Shown: positions 1 to 19,389, numbered from the stretch's first letter. The stretch: DNA of 62,112 nt from Leptospira noguchii serovar Panama str. CZ214 (GCF_000306255.2 NZ_AKWY02000017.1:1-62112), one strand, 5' to 3'. Program-made: numbers and translations. Notes: generated by a model not told the origin, from the letters alone.

Positions 1-108
1 AATCGATTCAGGGCTATCCTAATTCGTTGGGAAAGAAAATCTGAAAATTATCTTGCATCTCTTTATCTCGCAAGCTCTATCATTGCTTTTAACTTTTTTG
101 ATAGGTAG
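1..108 (+). CDS. IS5-family transposase, C-terminal 35 codons (partial)
   Basis: The reading frame is open from base 1 to the TAG at 106-108. It encodes the last 35 residues of a DDE transposase, beginning NRFRAILIRWERKSENYLAS. This is the region just after the catalytic glutamate and is identical to the C-terminus encoded at 1801-1908 on the other strand. Only the tail is visible, so intactness of this copy cannot be judged here. Confidence 0.85.
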   Translation, partial: NRFRAILIRWERKSENYLASLYLASSIIAFNFFDR

Positions 109-124
109 TTTTGAGACCGGCTCT
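1..124 (+). mobile_element. Right end of an IS5/IS427-type insertion sequence, cut by the window edge
   Basis: The first 124 bases are identical, in inverted orientation, to the transposase end of the complete IS at 1785-2651. The terminal inverted repeat TTTTGAGACCGGCTCT lies at 109-124 and is followed by TA (125-126), a plausible target duplication. The rest of the element lies before base 1. Perfect identity over the visible part suggests both copies are recent. Together the two inverted copies bracket 125-1784. Confidence 0.9.
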
Positions 125-946
125 TAATTGAAAAGCAATGGCAAAGGATGTGCGTCCTTATTCTTTTTTCAATTTCGTCTTTGTTATTTTTTCGATTTAT
201 AATTTATCGTGATTTTGATATTTTTCTAATTTAATATCGATTCTTGAATTTTCGATTGGAAATAGTTACAGCATGACCTTGGGAGCTAGATTACATTTTC
301 TTGGGGTTTGTTTTCTGCTCATTGCTTCCTTCTTTCTCTTACTCTTCACCGGAAAATCGGAAATTGTTTATTATATTTCAATTTCTTCTGTTCCAATTTA
401 TTTAACTTTTAAATACGCATTTACTAGGATAGATCACGCACCTCACTTTTTAATTTTATTACAGTTTTATTTTTGAATATGGTGATTATTTCACTTTGTC
501 CAACATATTCTACTGAACAAAGAACGTCTTAGTGTATTCACACTGAACGATATTAACCTCGCAAAAACTAATATATAATGAAAATAAAATATATCTTTGA
601 CGAAAGGATCGATGCCGGGTTCGCTCAGAATTTCTTGCCTCGAACTATAGAATTTTTCAATAACTCTAATTAGATTATTATGTAAAGTTTTAAAATAATA
701 TTTATAAAATAGAATATTCTAATATTATTGTTATAAAAATTTAGAACTAAATAGTAGAATCGCTTTGATGATAATATTTGTCCAATTATTTTGTGTCCCA
801 TTTAAGGCAAAAAATCGTTTTACATTGAGATTTTAAAGGGCAAAATTTTATAAAAATTGGAAAAATGAAATCACTTTTTAAAAAATGGATTAGAAAAATA
901 GACTTTCATTTGAAATGTTGGTTTAAAGGGAAGTTTAAAAAACATT
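125..946. other. AT-rich stretch between IS end and TPR gene, no convincing gene
   Basis: This 822-bp gap holds a 67-codon hydrophobic frame at 273-476 with no clear ribosome-binding site and no family resemblance. Near 645-671 there is half of the ~100-bp palindromic repeat (TTTTTCAATAACTCTAATTA). Near 598-626 is a fragment with the words GGATCGATGCCGGG, which recurs near 35,678. From about 694 it carries the unfilled copy of a sequence repeated at 22,301. No promoter can be assigned with confidence. Confidence 0.5.
694..880 (+). repeat. ~185-bp interspersed sequence, 'empty' copy (partner at 22301-22565)
   Basis: From AATAATATTTATAAAATAG to AAAAATGAAATC this stretch aligns closely with 22301-22565, including the shared words TAGAACTAAATAGTAGA and TTTGTCCAATTATTTT. 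The partner has the same order but carries an extra ~100-bp palindromic element between the ATCGTTTTT block and the TTATAAAAATT block. Here that place holds about 20 unrelated bases. Confidence 0.75.
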
Positions 947-1510
947 ATGAATTTCAAATTATTAGTTATACTTTTTGTGATTATTTTTGGGATTACCACA
1001 AATTATTTTGGAGATTCTTTACCGAAAATGGAACAACAATCGAAAGCATTTGAATTTAACCGACAAGGTGTGACTTTATTAAACAAAGGAAATTTGGTTC
1101 AGGCTCGGTCCTTTTTTGAAAAAGCGATTAAATTAAATCCTCAATCTCCAGAATATGTAAATAACGTAGGAGTAACTTATTTAAATGAAGGTAAATTAGA
1201 CCAAGCGATCGTTTTTTTTGCAAAATCCGCAGAAAGAGATCCGAATTATGCGAGAGCTTTTTACAATTTAGGTGTCGCTTATCAAAATCAACAAAACAAT
1301 GAAAAAGCGGTTCAAAATTATCTAAAGGTTGTAGCGATAGATAAAACCTTTGCAGAAGTATATTTCAATTTAGGTATTGTTTATGCTCGAATGGGAAATA
1401 AAAAACAAGCGATCGACAGTTATCAAAAGTTTATTGAAGTCGCGCCTACAGAATACGAAAAACCAAAAAAGGATGCAAAGTCTAAAATCGAAGAACTTAA
1501 GAAAGGATAA
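947..1510 (+). CDS. Exported tetratricopeptide-repeat protein
   Basis: The protein has 187 residues. An N-terminal hydrophobic segment (about residues 3-20) looks like a signal peptide or membrane anchor. It is followed by four TPR-like units from about residue 33 to 165, with the usual A.....A...P pattern (for example FFEKAIKLNPQ and AFYNLGVAYQNQQNNEKAV), and a lysine-rich tail. TPR proteins act as protein-protein scaffolds, and no specific partner is evident. The ATG at 947 is preceded by AAAGGGAAG about 14 bases upstream, a rather distant ribosome-binding site. It is the only solid gene between two inverted copies of the same IS, so it is potential transposon cargo. The exact function is unknown. 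Confidence 0.85.
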   Translation: MNFKLLVILFVIIFGITTNYFGDSLPKMEQQSKAFEFNRQGVTLLNKGNLVQARSFFEKAIKLNPQSPEYVNNVGVTYLNEGKLDQAIVFFAKSAERDPNYARAFYNLGVAYQNQQNNEKAVQNYLKVVAIDKTFAEVYFNLGIVYARMGNKKQAIDSYQKFIEVAPTEYEKPKKDAKSKIEELKKG

Positions 1511-1627
1511 ATAAACACTCAAATCAAGTTTAAGATTTTTGAAATTTATGGCGTGAATGGATTTTCAAAGATGTATTCAATCAAATTGATCTAAAAAATA
1601 ACTGTAAAAGAAAATTACCAAAAATAC

Positions 1628-1729
1628 TAGAGTCGCTGGAAAATGAATCTCCATCTTGTTTCTATTTTATAGAAACGGTTATTGAAGCAATTCTATTGAT
1701 CGCCGTTATGAAGTTTTTCAACAACTCTA
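1628..1729 (-). repeat. ~100-bp palindromic repeat, inverted and diverged copy
   Basis: It begins TAGAGTCGCTGGAAAATG, ends TTTTTCAACAACTCTA and contains the internal signature (GAAACGG...GAAGCA.TTCTATTGATC) in reverse orientation relative to most copies in the window. It lies between the TPR gene and the IS. Confidence 0.8.
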
Positions 1730-1800
1730 ACAATGATTCTATCAAAAGTAGAATTTGAAATCGTGGAAAAATAGATTTTAACTAAGAGCCGGTCTCAAAA

Positions 1801-2175
1801 CTACCTATCAAAAAAGTTAAAAGCAATGATAGAGCTTGCGAGATAAAGAGATGCAAGATAATTTTCAGATTTTCTTTCCCAACGAATTAGGATAGCCCTG
1901 AATCGATTGTGCCAACTGTTAGTTCTTTCAACGACCCAACGTCTAGGTTTTCCTTTATATTTACCGATGAGAGGCTTTTCACCTTTTTTCCGAATATGAG
2001 ATTGAATGTTTCTTCTTTTGATTAAAACTTCTATATCTTTGAAATCATAACCTTTATCTAAACAAATATGTTTTGGCTTCTTTCTTCTTTTTCCGGAAAA
2101 TATTAGGATTGAATTCAACGTATCTTTTACACCGTGTTTGTCATGAACGTTAGCTCCAGTCAATGTAATTGCCAA
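1801..2175 (-). CDS. IS427-type transposase, OrfB part
   Basis: This second transposase frame holds the catalytic core: the aspartate of LDKGYDFKDIEVL and the glutamate of RRWVVERTNSWHNRF, the usual Y/R-2-R-3-E-6-R signature of IS5-family enzymes. The listed start is a TTG with no evident ribosome-binding site. The frame is in fact open upstream to about 2264, reading GGSLTGKNPTDRAKLGVKR, so it is most probably translated only as a fusion after a -1 shift from OrfA. The first catalytic aspartate (MDSAMVKAP) is encoded by OrfA. All three DDE residues are present, so the element may be active. Confidence 0.85.
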   Translation of the reverse strand: MAITLTGANVHDKHGVKDTLNSILIFSGKRRKKPKHICLDKGYDFKDIEVLIKRRNIQSHIRKKGEKPLIGKYKGKPRRWVVERTNSWHNRFRAILIRWERKSENYLASLYLASSIIAFNFFDR

Positions 2176-2249
2176 AGGAATTCCATTTCCATCTGTAAGA
2201 ATATGCCGTTTAACCCCTAATTTGGCACGGTCTGTAGGGTTTTTCCCAG

Positions 2250-2264
2250 TTAAGCTCCCCCTTT
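2250..2264 (-). other. Probable -1 programmed frameshift site of the IS
   Basis: On the minus strand the OrfA codons CCC AAA GGG GGA GCT TAA contain the run AAAGGGGGA. Slipping back one base on the A/G run gives GGG GGG AGC TTA ACT GGG and continues into OrfB as GGSLTGKNPTD. The stop codon is only a few codons beyond the run, as expected for IS427-type fusion transposases. Confidence 0.7.
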
Positions 2265-2597
2265 GGGAGCTTTAACCATTGCCGAATCCATCGAAGCCCA
2301 GTCCCATGCTATTTGATTCTTTACATCATAATATTTTAAAATAGATTTATAAATCTTTTTGAATGCTCCTGCTCGTTCCCATTCTTGAAATCTTCTGTGA
2401 CAAGTTTGGCCTGATCCAAACTCATTCGGAATGGCACGCCACTGACAGCCTGTTTTCATTCGATAGATGATACCTGCCATTACTACTCGTGTTGGTACTC
2501 GATTGCGACCTCCTTTCGGATTTACCTTTTCTTTCGGGATTAATGGGGCTATTTGTTTCCAAAGTGCATCCGGTATCTCTGAATAATATTTGTCCAT
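2250..2597 (-). CDS. IS427-type transposase, OrfA part
   Basis: OrfA has 115 residues starting MDKYYSEIPDALWKQIAPLI. It is the N-terminal DUF4096-like DNA-binding half of IS427-group transposases, with the typical words GGRNRVPTRVV and GCQWRAIP. It ends with the first catalytic aspartate in WASMDSAMVKAPKGG and a TAA at 2250-2252. The stop comes directly after the overlap with the OrfB frame. OrfA alone would lack two of the three catalytic residues. Confidence 0.88.
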   Translation of the reverse strand: MDKYYSEIPDALWKQIAPLIPKEKVNPKGGRNRVPTRVVMAGIIYRMKTGCQWRAIPNEFGSGQTCHRRFQEWERAGAFKKIYKSILKYYDVKNQIAWDWASMDSAMVKAPKGGA

Positions 2598-2651
2598 TTC
2601 ACATTGATATTATTACCCTTTCTCTCTACAAACAATTTTGAGACCGGCTTT

Positions 2652-2842
2652 TAGAACCTGTCCCAAAATCTAAAAGAATTTTACGCGGTTATGATTTAGA
2701 AATTTTTAATAAAATGCAGTAGTTCCTACAAATTAAGTCGCATTTGGCAATTTGCGAGCATAGTGTCGTTAAATCTTTGCAGTAGTTCCCACATTTTATG
2801 AACTCAGCTGTCCTTACTCGACAGGTTTTGGGACAGCTCTTA
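2652..2842. mobile_element. 191-bp MITE-like element with CTGTCCCAAAA ends
   Basis: The ends TAGAACCTGTCCCAAAA (2652-2668) and TTTTGGGACAGCTCTTA (2826-2842) are inverted repeats with an 11-bp perfect core. The interior has no transposase but carries two copies of the GCAGTAGTTCC(C/T)AC word (2716-2730, 2779-2793). The IS at 1785-2651 abuts its left end exactly. A single matching end (TTTTGGGACAGATTCT) occurs near 25,175. Confidence 0.6.
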
Positions 2843-3160
2843 GCTAAAAAGGAAATTGAAAACAATGAAAGCAAGCTTTTCTATAACTACTTCATTTTTC
2901 AGTTTCAAATCAAACAGCTATTGAAAAATTATTTTTATACGCCCAATCGCTTAGTTCTTTTTCAAAAATTAGTTTTTGTACCTAAAATTGAATCATCTTG
3001 AAATCATTTCTCCGCTGTTTTTAGATAAAACCAAATTTAATAAATTTATACCTAAATTAAATTAGTATTGACTGAAAATTTGGGCTGATAGTAATTAGGC
3101 AAAAGAATTTGTGATATTTTAATAATAAATAATCACAAATTTGGGATTTGTGGCAAACAC
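2843..3160. other. Non-coding leader upstream of the exporter operon
   Basis: This AT-rich stretch has no supportable gene. A 67-codon frame running in from 2798 overlaps the MITE end and resembles nothing. A promoter for the eight-gene operon that follows must lie here or within the MITE-like element, but I see no -35/-10 pair strong enough to name. Confidence 0.4.
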
Positions 3161-4906
3161 ATGACCATAATAACTTTTGCAATAGTTAGAAGACAAAATT
3201 ATTTCATTAGAAGTGTCGTAAAAGTTCTTCTATGTAAGTTTTCTAATTTTCTTTTCGCATTAAAAATCAATATAACTAAACAAGATCATTTTTGTCCGAA
3301 AAAAAGAATCGTTGGTAATTTTGCGATCTTCTTTGCGCGTATTATTGTTCTATTTTTTTTTATGTGTGTTGATGTCTATGCTTCCGATAAAAAGGCTTTA
3401 AGAGTCAATTTGGAAACTGCGACTCAGATTGCCTTAACGAATTATTATTTGTTATTATCTCTCAAAAATAAAAACACCGCAATCAAGGAACTTATTTCAG
3501 AACGATGGAGAGATTTGCTACCTACCTTAGGTGTTAATATGACAAGACAGAAATACATTATCGAACATTCAAACGATTACGTTTACAATGCGATTTTGGT
3601 CAATTTGGACCAAATCGTTTATGACGGTGGCAAGAAAAAACTCGATCTTGATATTGCTCAACTAGAGGAAATACTAAGTAGGGAAGATTTTAAAATTACT
3701 TCTTCTAAAGTTAAGTTAGAAGTTGAAAAGACGTTCATTAATACGTTAGTCGCTCTTGCTAAGGTGGCTTTGAATAAGAAATCGGTGGAGCGCGCTAAAG
3801 AACAACTGAGACTTGCAAAACTAGAGGCAAAACTCGGTTTTACCACACAAATTCAAGTTTTAAGCGTAGCCTCCCGCCTACAAGAAATCGAATTCGCATT
3901 GGTGAAATCCGTCAACGAGTATCTCAAAGCTAAAAACGATTTGAAGTTGGTCATGAGTTTGGACCGTCAATTTGATCTTATCATTGAGGGGAATTTACTC
4001 ACAGACTTCTATCTTTCCTATCCCAATTTTAAAAGAGAAGTGTTGATCGACAACGCTCAAAACCAACGATCGGAAATAGTCAGAATTAAAATTAACAATA
4101 GAAAATTATCCAAAGAACGCGAACTAGCCGAAAACGCATGGATTCCTCAGATTTCGGTAGGTGGTTCTTACGGAAGAACCGGCGTAACCTATCCCTTACA
4201 AAATGATACATGGAATGTAAATGTTAAAGTTGTTTTCCCTTTGGGTGGATCCACGAATACGACGACAGAAAATTTAGGTATGCGTTATAATAACCAAGCT
4301 AGTTCCGGTTTTGCCGGTACTGTAAATCCTAACTTTAATGCCGCAACGTCCAACAATCTGCAAGTTTTAGATAATATGAGTTATTCAAGAAAGGTAATGG
4401 AGAGCAAGATTAAACTAGGAGATTCTATTGCTGAAAAAAAACGCCTAGAACAATCTATTGCAATCGAAGTTGAAAAGGCCAGTGATTTCGTTAAGGAATC
4501 TTATGATCTAATTACGATCGGTAGTGGAATGGTTTATTTTCGTTATGAAAGTATGCGTTTAATGAATACTAAAATTCAAGTCGGAGAAGCAAAACGATCA
4601 GACATACTTTTTGCCGAAACCGAGCTTGTTGGCGCTCAAGAAAAACTTGTAGATGCAATCGGAAAATATTGTACTTCCGTTTACGAATTGGAATGGGTTT
4701 CGGGTATGCCGCCCGATTCTTTGAAGTTGTTCAATTATAAACCGAATCACGGAAATACAATTTTACCCCTGATTTTAGAAAACAGACCCATTCCTAAATC
4801 GAAAGTAAGCGAAAATTTTAAAGTTAAAGATATTGAGGAATATTTCAATTCACCTGAAACCGACTCTGAGGCAGACTTGGAAACATATGATCCTCTGAAG
4901 AAGTAA
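3161..4906 (+). CDS. TolC-like outer-membrane efflux protein
   Basis: The 581-residue protein belongs to the outer-membrane factor (TolC/OEP) family, the channel of tripartite exporters. After a hydrophobic segment ending MCVDVYAS (about residues 55-73, probable signal peptide) comes the usual pair of helical/beta repeats. The first contains [17 protein letters not shown] and long heptad-rich helices (about 85-285). The second contains [16 protein letters not shown] and [13 protein letters not shown] (about 320-370). The N-terminus before the signal-like segment is about 50 residues longer than usual and has a second weak hydrophobic patch, so the ATG at 3161 may be too early; no better ATG/GTG/TTG is in frame before residue 67. 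The gene heads an operon with a periplasmic adaptor and two RND pumps, which supports a role as their exit duct. Confidence 0.88.
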   Translation: MTIITFAIVRRQNYFIRSVVKVLLCKFSNFLFALKINITKQDHFCPKKRIVGNFAIFFARIIVLFFFMCVDVYASDKKALRVNLETATQIALTNYYLLLSLKNKNTAIKELISERWRDLLPTLGVNMTRQKYIIEHSNDYVYNAILVNLDQIVYDGGKKKLDLDIAQLEEILSREDFKITSSKVKLEVEKTFINTLVALAKVALNKKSVERAKEQLRLAKLEAKLGFTTQIQVLSVASRLQEIEFALVKSVNEYLKAKNDLKLVMSLDRQFDLIIEGNLLTDFYLSYPNFKREVLIDNAQNQRSEIVRIKINNRKLSKERELAENAWIPQISVGGSYGRTGVTYPLQNDTWNVNVKVVFPLGGSTNTTTENLGMRYNNQASSGFAGTVNPNFNAATSNNLQVLDNMSYSRKVMESKIKLGDSIAEKKRLEQSIAIEVEKASDFVKESYDLITIGSGMVYFRYESMRLMNTKIQVGEAKRSDILFAETELVGAQEKLVDAIGKYCTSVYELEWVSGMPPDSLKLFNYKPNHGNTILPLILENRPIPKSKVSENFKVKDIEEYFNSPETDSEADLETYDPLKK

Positions 4907-4910
4907 AACT

Positions 4911-8561
<3,651 letters not shown>

Positions 8562-8573
8562 AAGAGTATATTT

Positions 8574-9301
<728 letters not shown>

Positions 9302-9305
<4 letters not shown>

Positions 9306-9955
9306 TACATAGATATTCTCGTAAAAAATTTCTTATTCCTATTTTGGTATTCATTATCGCTTCAACGTATTCCTGTAAAAAAGAATCCGAAGAGTTAAAG
9401 TCTTTAAAAAGAGACGCGAATATTGCTTACGCAAAACGAGATCTGAACGGAGCATTTGCGCTTTTTTCGCAGGTTTTAGAAATGGATTCCGATTCGACGA
9501 ATACCATGATCATGTTGGGCAAGATTTATTATTATAAAAAAGATTTTGAAAAGGCGGAGGAGATGTTCAAAAACGCTGCGAGTAGTGAAAAATGTAATTC
9601 GAACGCAGAATACTGGCTTTCAAAAATGCAAAGTTTACGCGGAGAGGATCGGGTGGAAGTGAAAGAACGTCTCGAATCCGTTATAGACAATATCCCTAAT
9701 CGATGGGAAGTACAATACACATTGGGGACATTGATGGAATCTGAAGGGAAAATTCAGGAGGCTCTTTCCTTGTATGATCAAGCACAAGCGGAGTCTGCTA
9801 AACTATCTCTTTTATATCTGCGTTTGGGAAAGATATATCAAAAAGCACAAAGAAAAGAAATGGCGGATCGTTATTTTGAAAAGGCTAAATCCATATCCGA
9901 AGAAAATTCCGATATGTTCAAAATGATCGAGTCCGAAATAAATAGGGCACGTTAA
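9302..9955 (+). CDS. TPR-repeat lipoprotein in the exporter operon
   Basis: The protein has 217 residues. The signal peptide ends STYSC (Cys about 25), giving a probable lipoprotein. Four or five TPR-like helical pairs follow from about residue 34 to 205, for example [59 protein letters not shown] and [23 protein letters not shown] lipoproteins often serve as assembly factors for outer-membrane complexes, which would suit the position between other lipoproteins and the adaptor. The start ATG overlaps the previous stop by four bases. No enzymatic motif is seen. Confidence 0.85.
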
Positions 9956-9960
9956 ACTAT

Positions 9961-11454
9961 ATGTCTGCTTCCAAGTTACAGATTTTTAGGAACGTCTTAA
10001 TGTCGAAAACGGCTAAAATGGCATTATTGATCTTTTGTTTATTCGTACTTTATAAAGTTTTTATACAATCGGATCTAAGGTCTTCCATTAGAGATAAAAG
10101 AAAAGAAGGCAAATTTGAATTTATCCTTAGTTTATTCAAAAAAAAAGACAAAGATTACGTTATGGACTCGGTAATTGTAAAAGCGATTATGGTTCATCCG
10201 GAAAAGATAAATCCATCAATTCACTCTTTAGGAACCGTCGATTTTTTGGATAAGGTAGATATAGTTTCTAAAACCGCAGGTATCATCGTAGAAATTAAAG
10301 CTAAAGAAGGGGAAAAAGTTAAAAAAGGGGAGGTGTTGCTTCAAGTTGACACTCTTCAGTTGGAGTTAGAAAGAAAAAAAAATCAGTCCGCTTTACAAAG
10401 CGCGTTTTCTTCACTCAGCCTTAGCGAGGAAAAATTCGCAAAAGCCAAAGAGAACATTGAAGTCAGAATGCTGGATATAGAAAAAAGAAGGACACAAACC
10501 AAAGAAGCCAAAGCTGAATTAGCTAAAATGAAAATGACCTTTGCCGGTAAGGAAACTCTCTACAGAGAAGGTGGTATCAGCAAGGAAGAAATAGAACACG
10601 CTCAAACTTCACTTATCACGGCGGAGGCCAAATATCGTATGAGCGTAAAGGATTTGGAAATGGGAATGGTAGGTTTTAGGAACGAAGATATTACTTCGAA
10701 AAATATGAAAGTTCCCGAAGATCCCAAGGAAAAATTAAAACTATTCGTTGATATTAATACCCGTATCGACAAGGCGGAAGTAAATGTCGCACATTCTCAA
10801 GTAGAAGCCGCACAGGCAGCTCTAACGTCCACGGAGGAGTTAATTCGTGCCGCTACGATCCGATCTCCGATTGACGGAATTGTAGCCTACGTGAACAAAC
10901 ACGTTGGGGAATACGTAAATCCGGGAGCGGTAAATAGTCCAGATCAGGCGATTTTAGTTCTTGTAAATATTCATAAAGTATTCGCAAAATTGAATATTCG
11001 AGAATCTGATATGACATCGATCCGTAAAGGTATGGATCTTGAATTTACAGCAGACGTATATCCCGAAAAGAAGTTTTACGGAAAAGTAGGAGTTATCAAC
11101 CCAATCGTAGATCCTAAAACTCACACTATAGAAGTAAAAGCTTTAATCAAAAACGAGGACCGATCATTAAATCCAGGAATGTTTATAAGGGGTTCCATTT
11201 TTACGGGAGAGACAAAAGTGTCCCTTTTGGTTCCATCGGAATCCTTATTCGCTAAAGATAACGACGCAGCATGGATTTATGTACTCAATGATGGGATCGC
11301 ATTAAGATCCAAAGTAAAAACTGGAAATCAATACGAAGATAAGATTGAAATACTCGAAGGTTTAAATCCTGGAAGTATCATAGCCGTGGAAAAACTTACC
11401 CAACTCAAGGACGGTATGAAAGTTCGTCCAGAGATGGAAAACAGTCTTAAATAA
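9961..11454 (+). CDS. RND-type membrane fusion (periplasmic adaptor) protein
   Basis: This 497-residue protein belongs to the HlyD/AcrA adaptor family. A single N-terminal membrane segment (about residues 17-38) is followed by a lipoyl half-motif (VSKTAGIIVEIKAKEGEKV, about 101-120) and a long charged coiled-coil hairpin (about 125-290) that includes KMTFAGKETLYREGGIS. The second lipoyl half-motif is RSPIDGIVAYVNKHVGEYVN (about 301-320). Beta-barrel and membrane-proximal domains complete it, with NPIVDPKTHTIEVKALI and NPGMFIRGSI. It would join the TolC-like channel to the RND pumps encoded directly downstream; the next start codon follows its stop after two bases. The N-terminus is anchored by a transmembrane helix, not a lipid. 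Confidence 0.92.
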   Translation: MSASKLQIFRNVLMSKTAKMALLIFCLFVLYKVFIQSDLRSSIRDKRKEGKFEFILSLFKKKDKDYVMDSVIVKAIMVHPEKINPSIHSLGTVDFLDKVDIVSKTAGIIVEIKAKEGEKVKKGEVLLQVDTLQLELERKKNQSALQSAFSSLSLSEEKFAKAKENIEVRMLDIEKRRTQTKEAKAELAKMKMTFAGKETLYREGGISKEEIEHAQTSLITAEAKYRMSVKDLEMGMVGFRNEDITSKNMKVPEDPKEKLKLFVDINTRIDKAEVNVAHSQVEAAQAALTSTEELIRAATIRSPIDGIVAYVNKHVGEYVNPGAVNSPDQAILVLVNIHKVFAKLNIRESDMTSIRKGMDLEFTADVYPEKKFYGKVGVINPIVDPKTHTIEVKALIKNEDRSLNPGMFIRGSIFTGETKVSLLVPSESLFAKDNDAAWIYVLNDGIALRSKVKTGNQYEDKIEILEGLNPGSIIAVEKLTQLKDGMKVRPEMENSLK

Positions 11455-11456
11455 AA

Positions 11457-17676
<6,220 letters not shown>

Positions 17677-17680
<4 letters not shown>

Positions 17681-18366
17681 CTGTATTGAGTTTTTTAAAG
17701 AATACATTGTTTAAGCCGGAATATTATTTTAAGATTTATTCGTTACAATCCAATCAAATTCAATCGAACTACCCGGTTAAGAATTTTTTTATTGTATTGA
17801 TTAGCCTTACAATATTACTCACGTGCACGAGGGTTTTACAGGAATCGTTTTTTTCTTCGGTTAAAGTTACGGTGGCTCAAGAAGCTTCGGCAAAGGTGGA
17901 AGAAAATCGAAAAAATTACGGACAAAATCAAGGAATCGTTTTTATCTTACTTTCCAAAATAATCTACGTTTCGATTTGGATTTTAATTCCAATCTTACTT
18001 TCGTTAATCCGGCTTCCAATTCTTTATTTTATTGGAGAACATAAAACCCGATTCAAAGAACTTTTCATTACAACTCTTGCAACCTCTCTTCCGCTTCTAT
18101 TATCTAGTTTTATAATTTCGGTTATGTATGATTTAGTCTTATCAAATTACACGATTGGAAACTTTGAAACATTAAAATTATTCTTTTTGATTTGTTTTAT
18201 AATTTTACTAGTATCTTGGATTTGGGAAGGTAGATTGTGTTTTTATGCTTTTACGGGACAGTATAATCAAAATAACGGAAGAGCTATTTTAACTTGGTTA
18301 TCCCCAAGTTTATTGTTTATAAATCTACTTGCGATCAATCTTGTAATTCAAATTTGGTTTCGTTAA
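17677..18366 (+). CDS. Yip1-like multi-pass membrane protein, last gene of the exporter operon
   Basis: The protein has 229 residues with about five membrane segments (near 33-50, 84-107, 127-150, 165-184 and 208-227) and an N-terminal amphipathic part LFKPEYYFKIYSLQSNQ. The layout matches Yip1-domain inner-membrane proteins. No catalytic motif is visible. Its ATG overlaps the stop of the second RND gene (ATGA), so it belongs to the operon and may assist or regulate the pump. The Yip1 assignment rests on topology and general composition only. Confidence 0.8.
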
Positions 18367-18663
18367 TATAGTTGTGGGACTTTGGAAACAACAAATTTTG
18401 AAAGAAAGAATGATTACGAATCTCTATAAATTGAGTATCTAATTGTCTATTATGTTGTGCCACGACATTGAGTTTTTTATCAGTCCAGATTTTTTCTATG
18501 AATTCACATGAGTAAAATGTAAACTAGTATTTTATTATGTAGTTCTGAGTAAGAAATCTATAGAATTTTTAAATCCATTGGACTTAAGATTGATTTGAAT
18601 TCTTTCGAAAGCTATTTATATGGATTTACTTTAAGAAAATCAGAATATAATCATTCAAACTGG
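18367..18663. other. AT-rich gap between convergent genes
   Basis: This gap separates the end of the exporter operon from the convergent MORN gene. It shows no ORF, no member of the repeat families and no clear hairpin with a T-run. Confidence 0.4.
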
Positions 18664-18957
18664 TTATCTTTTTTTTGGTATCTCTGACTCTTTTGAAACT
18701 TGTTTTCCTTCCTGCCATTTACCGCTATAAAGAATTTTCTGATCTTTAGCAACCAGAACTCCGTACCCGTTCTCTTTGTTATTTTTCCATTGGCCTACGT
18801 ATTTTTTTCCATCCCAATAAATCTTAGAACCAAATCCGTTTTTACAATCTCCGTTACAAGTGTCTTTAAAAAGGGAAAAGTAGCTTCCCCCTAACAGTAG
18901 AACCGTAAGCGAAATTACTAAAATCGAAAGTTTATTTCTCAAAAAAAACTGAACCAT
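18664..18957 (-). CDS. Small membrane-anchored MORN-repeat protein
   Basis: The protein has 97 residues. One hydrophobic segment (about 10-30) looks like an uncleaved anchor or signal. It is followed by two or three MORN-type units: GDCKNGFGSKIYWDGKKYVG, WKNNKENGYGVLVAKDQ and YSGKWQEGK. MORN repeats bind lipids or act as structural spacers. The gene starts 9 bases after the upstream zinc-finger gene, so the two are probably one transcript. Its function is unknown. Confidence 0.78.
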   Translation of the reverse strand: MVQFFLRNKLSILVISLTVLLLGGSYFSLFKDTCNGDCKNGFGSKIYWDGKKYVGQWKNNKENGYGVLVAKDQKILYSGKWQEGKQVSKESEIPKKR

Positions 18958-18966
18958 ACACGCCTT

Positions 18967-19389
18967 CTAAAAAATCTGAAATACAAGTTGTAGCATTGGC
19001 GCTAACAATGCAAGATAACCAAATGTAAAAATGAATTTTTTATAACGACGACAAAATAAAAGAAATTTAGAATGATTTTGTTGAGTTAAACCTAAGACTG
19101 AAGATTCTTCATTGAAGACATACATTTTAGAAGAAGCTTTTTTCTTCTTTTCTTTTGTGGTTGGAAAATCAGTTGGATTAGCCAACTCCGCTCCGAACCA
19201 TAGAAGTTTTTGTTTGGAAAAATTTTTTCCAAAAAGATATTCTGGTATAGGATGTAACTCGGAGTATTCGAGGATATCTACTTGACATTTTTGACATTCA
19301 TTTAAATGCTTCCTAATTAAAAACGGAATTTTTGTTTGTTCGTTTGTTTTTAAAAAGTCCTCAATATTCCAATCTTTGCATATTTCCAT
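18967..19389 (-). CDS. Anti-sigma-factor-like zinc-finger membrane protein
   Basis: The protein has 140 residues. Near the N-terminus Cys4, His28, Cys32 and Cys35 (HLNECQKC) match the H-x3-C-x2-C pattern of zinc-binding anti-sigma domains. A Lys-rich linker (about 80-90) leads to a C-terminal membrane segment FIFTFGYLALLAPMLQLVF. This cytoplasmic ZAS-type head with a single membrane anchor is the usual plan of anti-sigma factors for ECF sigma factors. No sigma factor is adjacent: upstream is 1.9 kb of non-coding repeat DNA and downstream only the MORN gene. It may therefore be an orphan, or use the motif otherwise. Confidence 0.65.
   Translation of the reverse strand: MEICKDWNIEDFLKTNEQTKIPFLIRKHLNECQKCQVDILEYSELHPIPEYLFGKNFSKQKLLWFGAELANPTDFPTTKEKKKKASSKMYVFNEESSVLGLTQQNHSKFLLFCRRYKKFIFTFGYLALLAPMLQLVFQIF

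Larger units (their letters stand above)
1785..2651 (-). mobile_element. Complete insertion sequence, IS5 family, IS427-like group
   Basis: This is an 867-bp element with 16-bp terminal inverted repeats AGAGCCGGTCTCAAAA (1785-1800) and TTTTGAGACCGGCTTT (2636-2651), one mismatch apart. It is flanked by TA on both sides (1783-1784, 2652-2653), consistent with a 2-bp target duplication. It contains two overlapping frames that together make a DDE transposase by -1 frameshifting. The arrangement and the GGSLTGKNPTDR junction are typical of the IS427 group. I do not assign a specific ISfinder name. Confidence 0.9.

Noticed and set aside
273..476. 67-codon hydrophobic frame downstream of the partial IS
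   Set aside because: No good ribosome-binding site, no family, and AT-rich DNA readily gives hydrophobic frames of this length.
865..1053. 62-codon frame overlapping the start of the TPR gene
   Set aside because: It lies in another frame, starts at the end of an interspersed repeat and overlaps the well-supported TPR gene.
2798..3001. 67-codon frame after the MITE-like element
   Set aside because: It begins inside the element end and has no recognisable feature.
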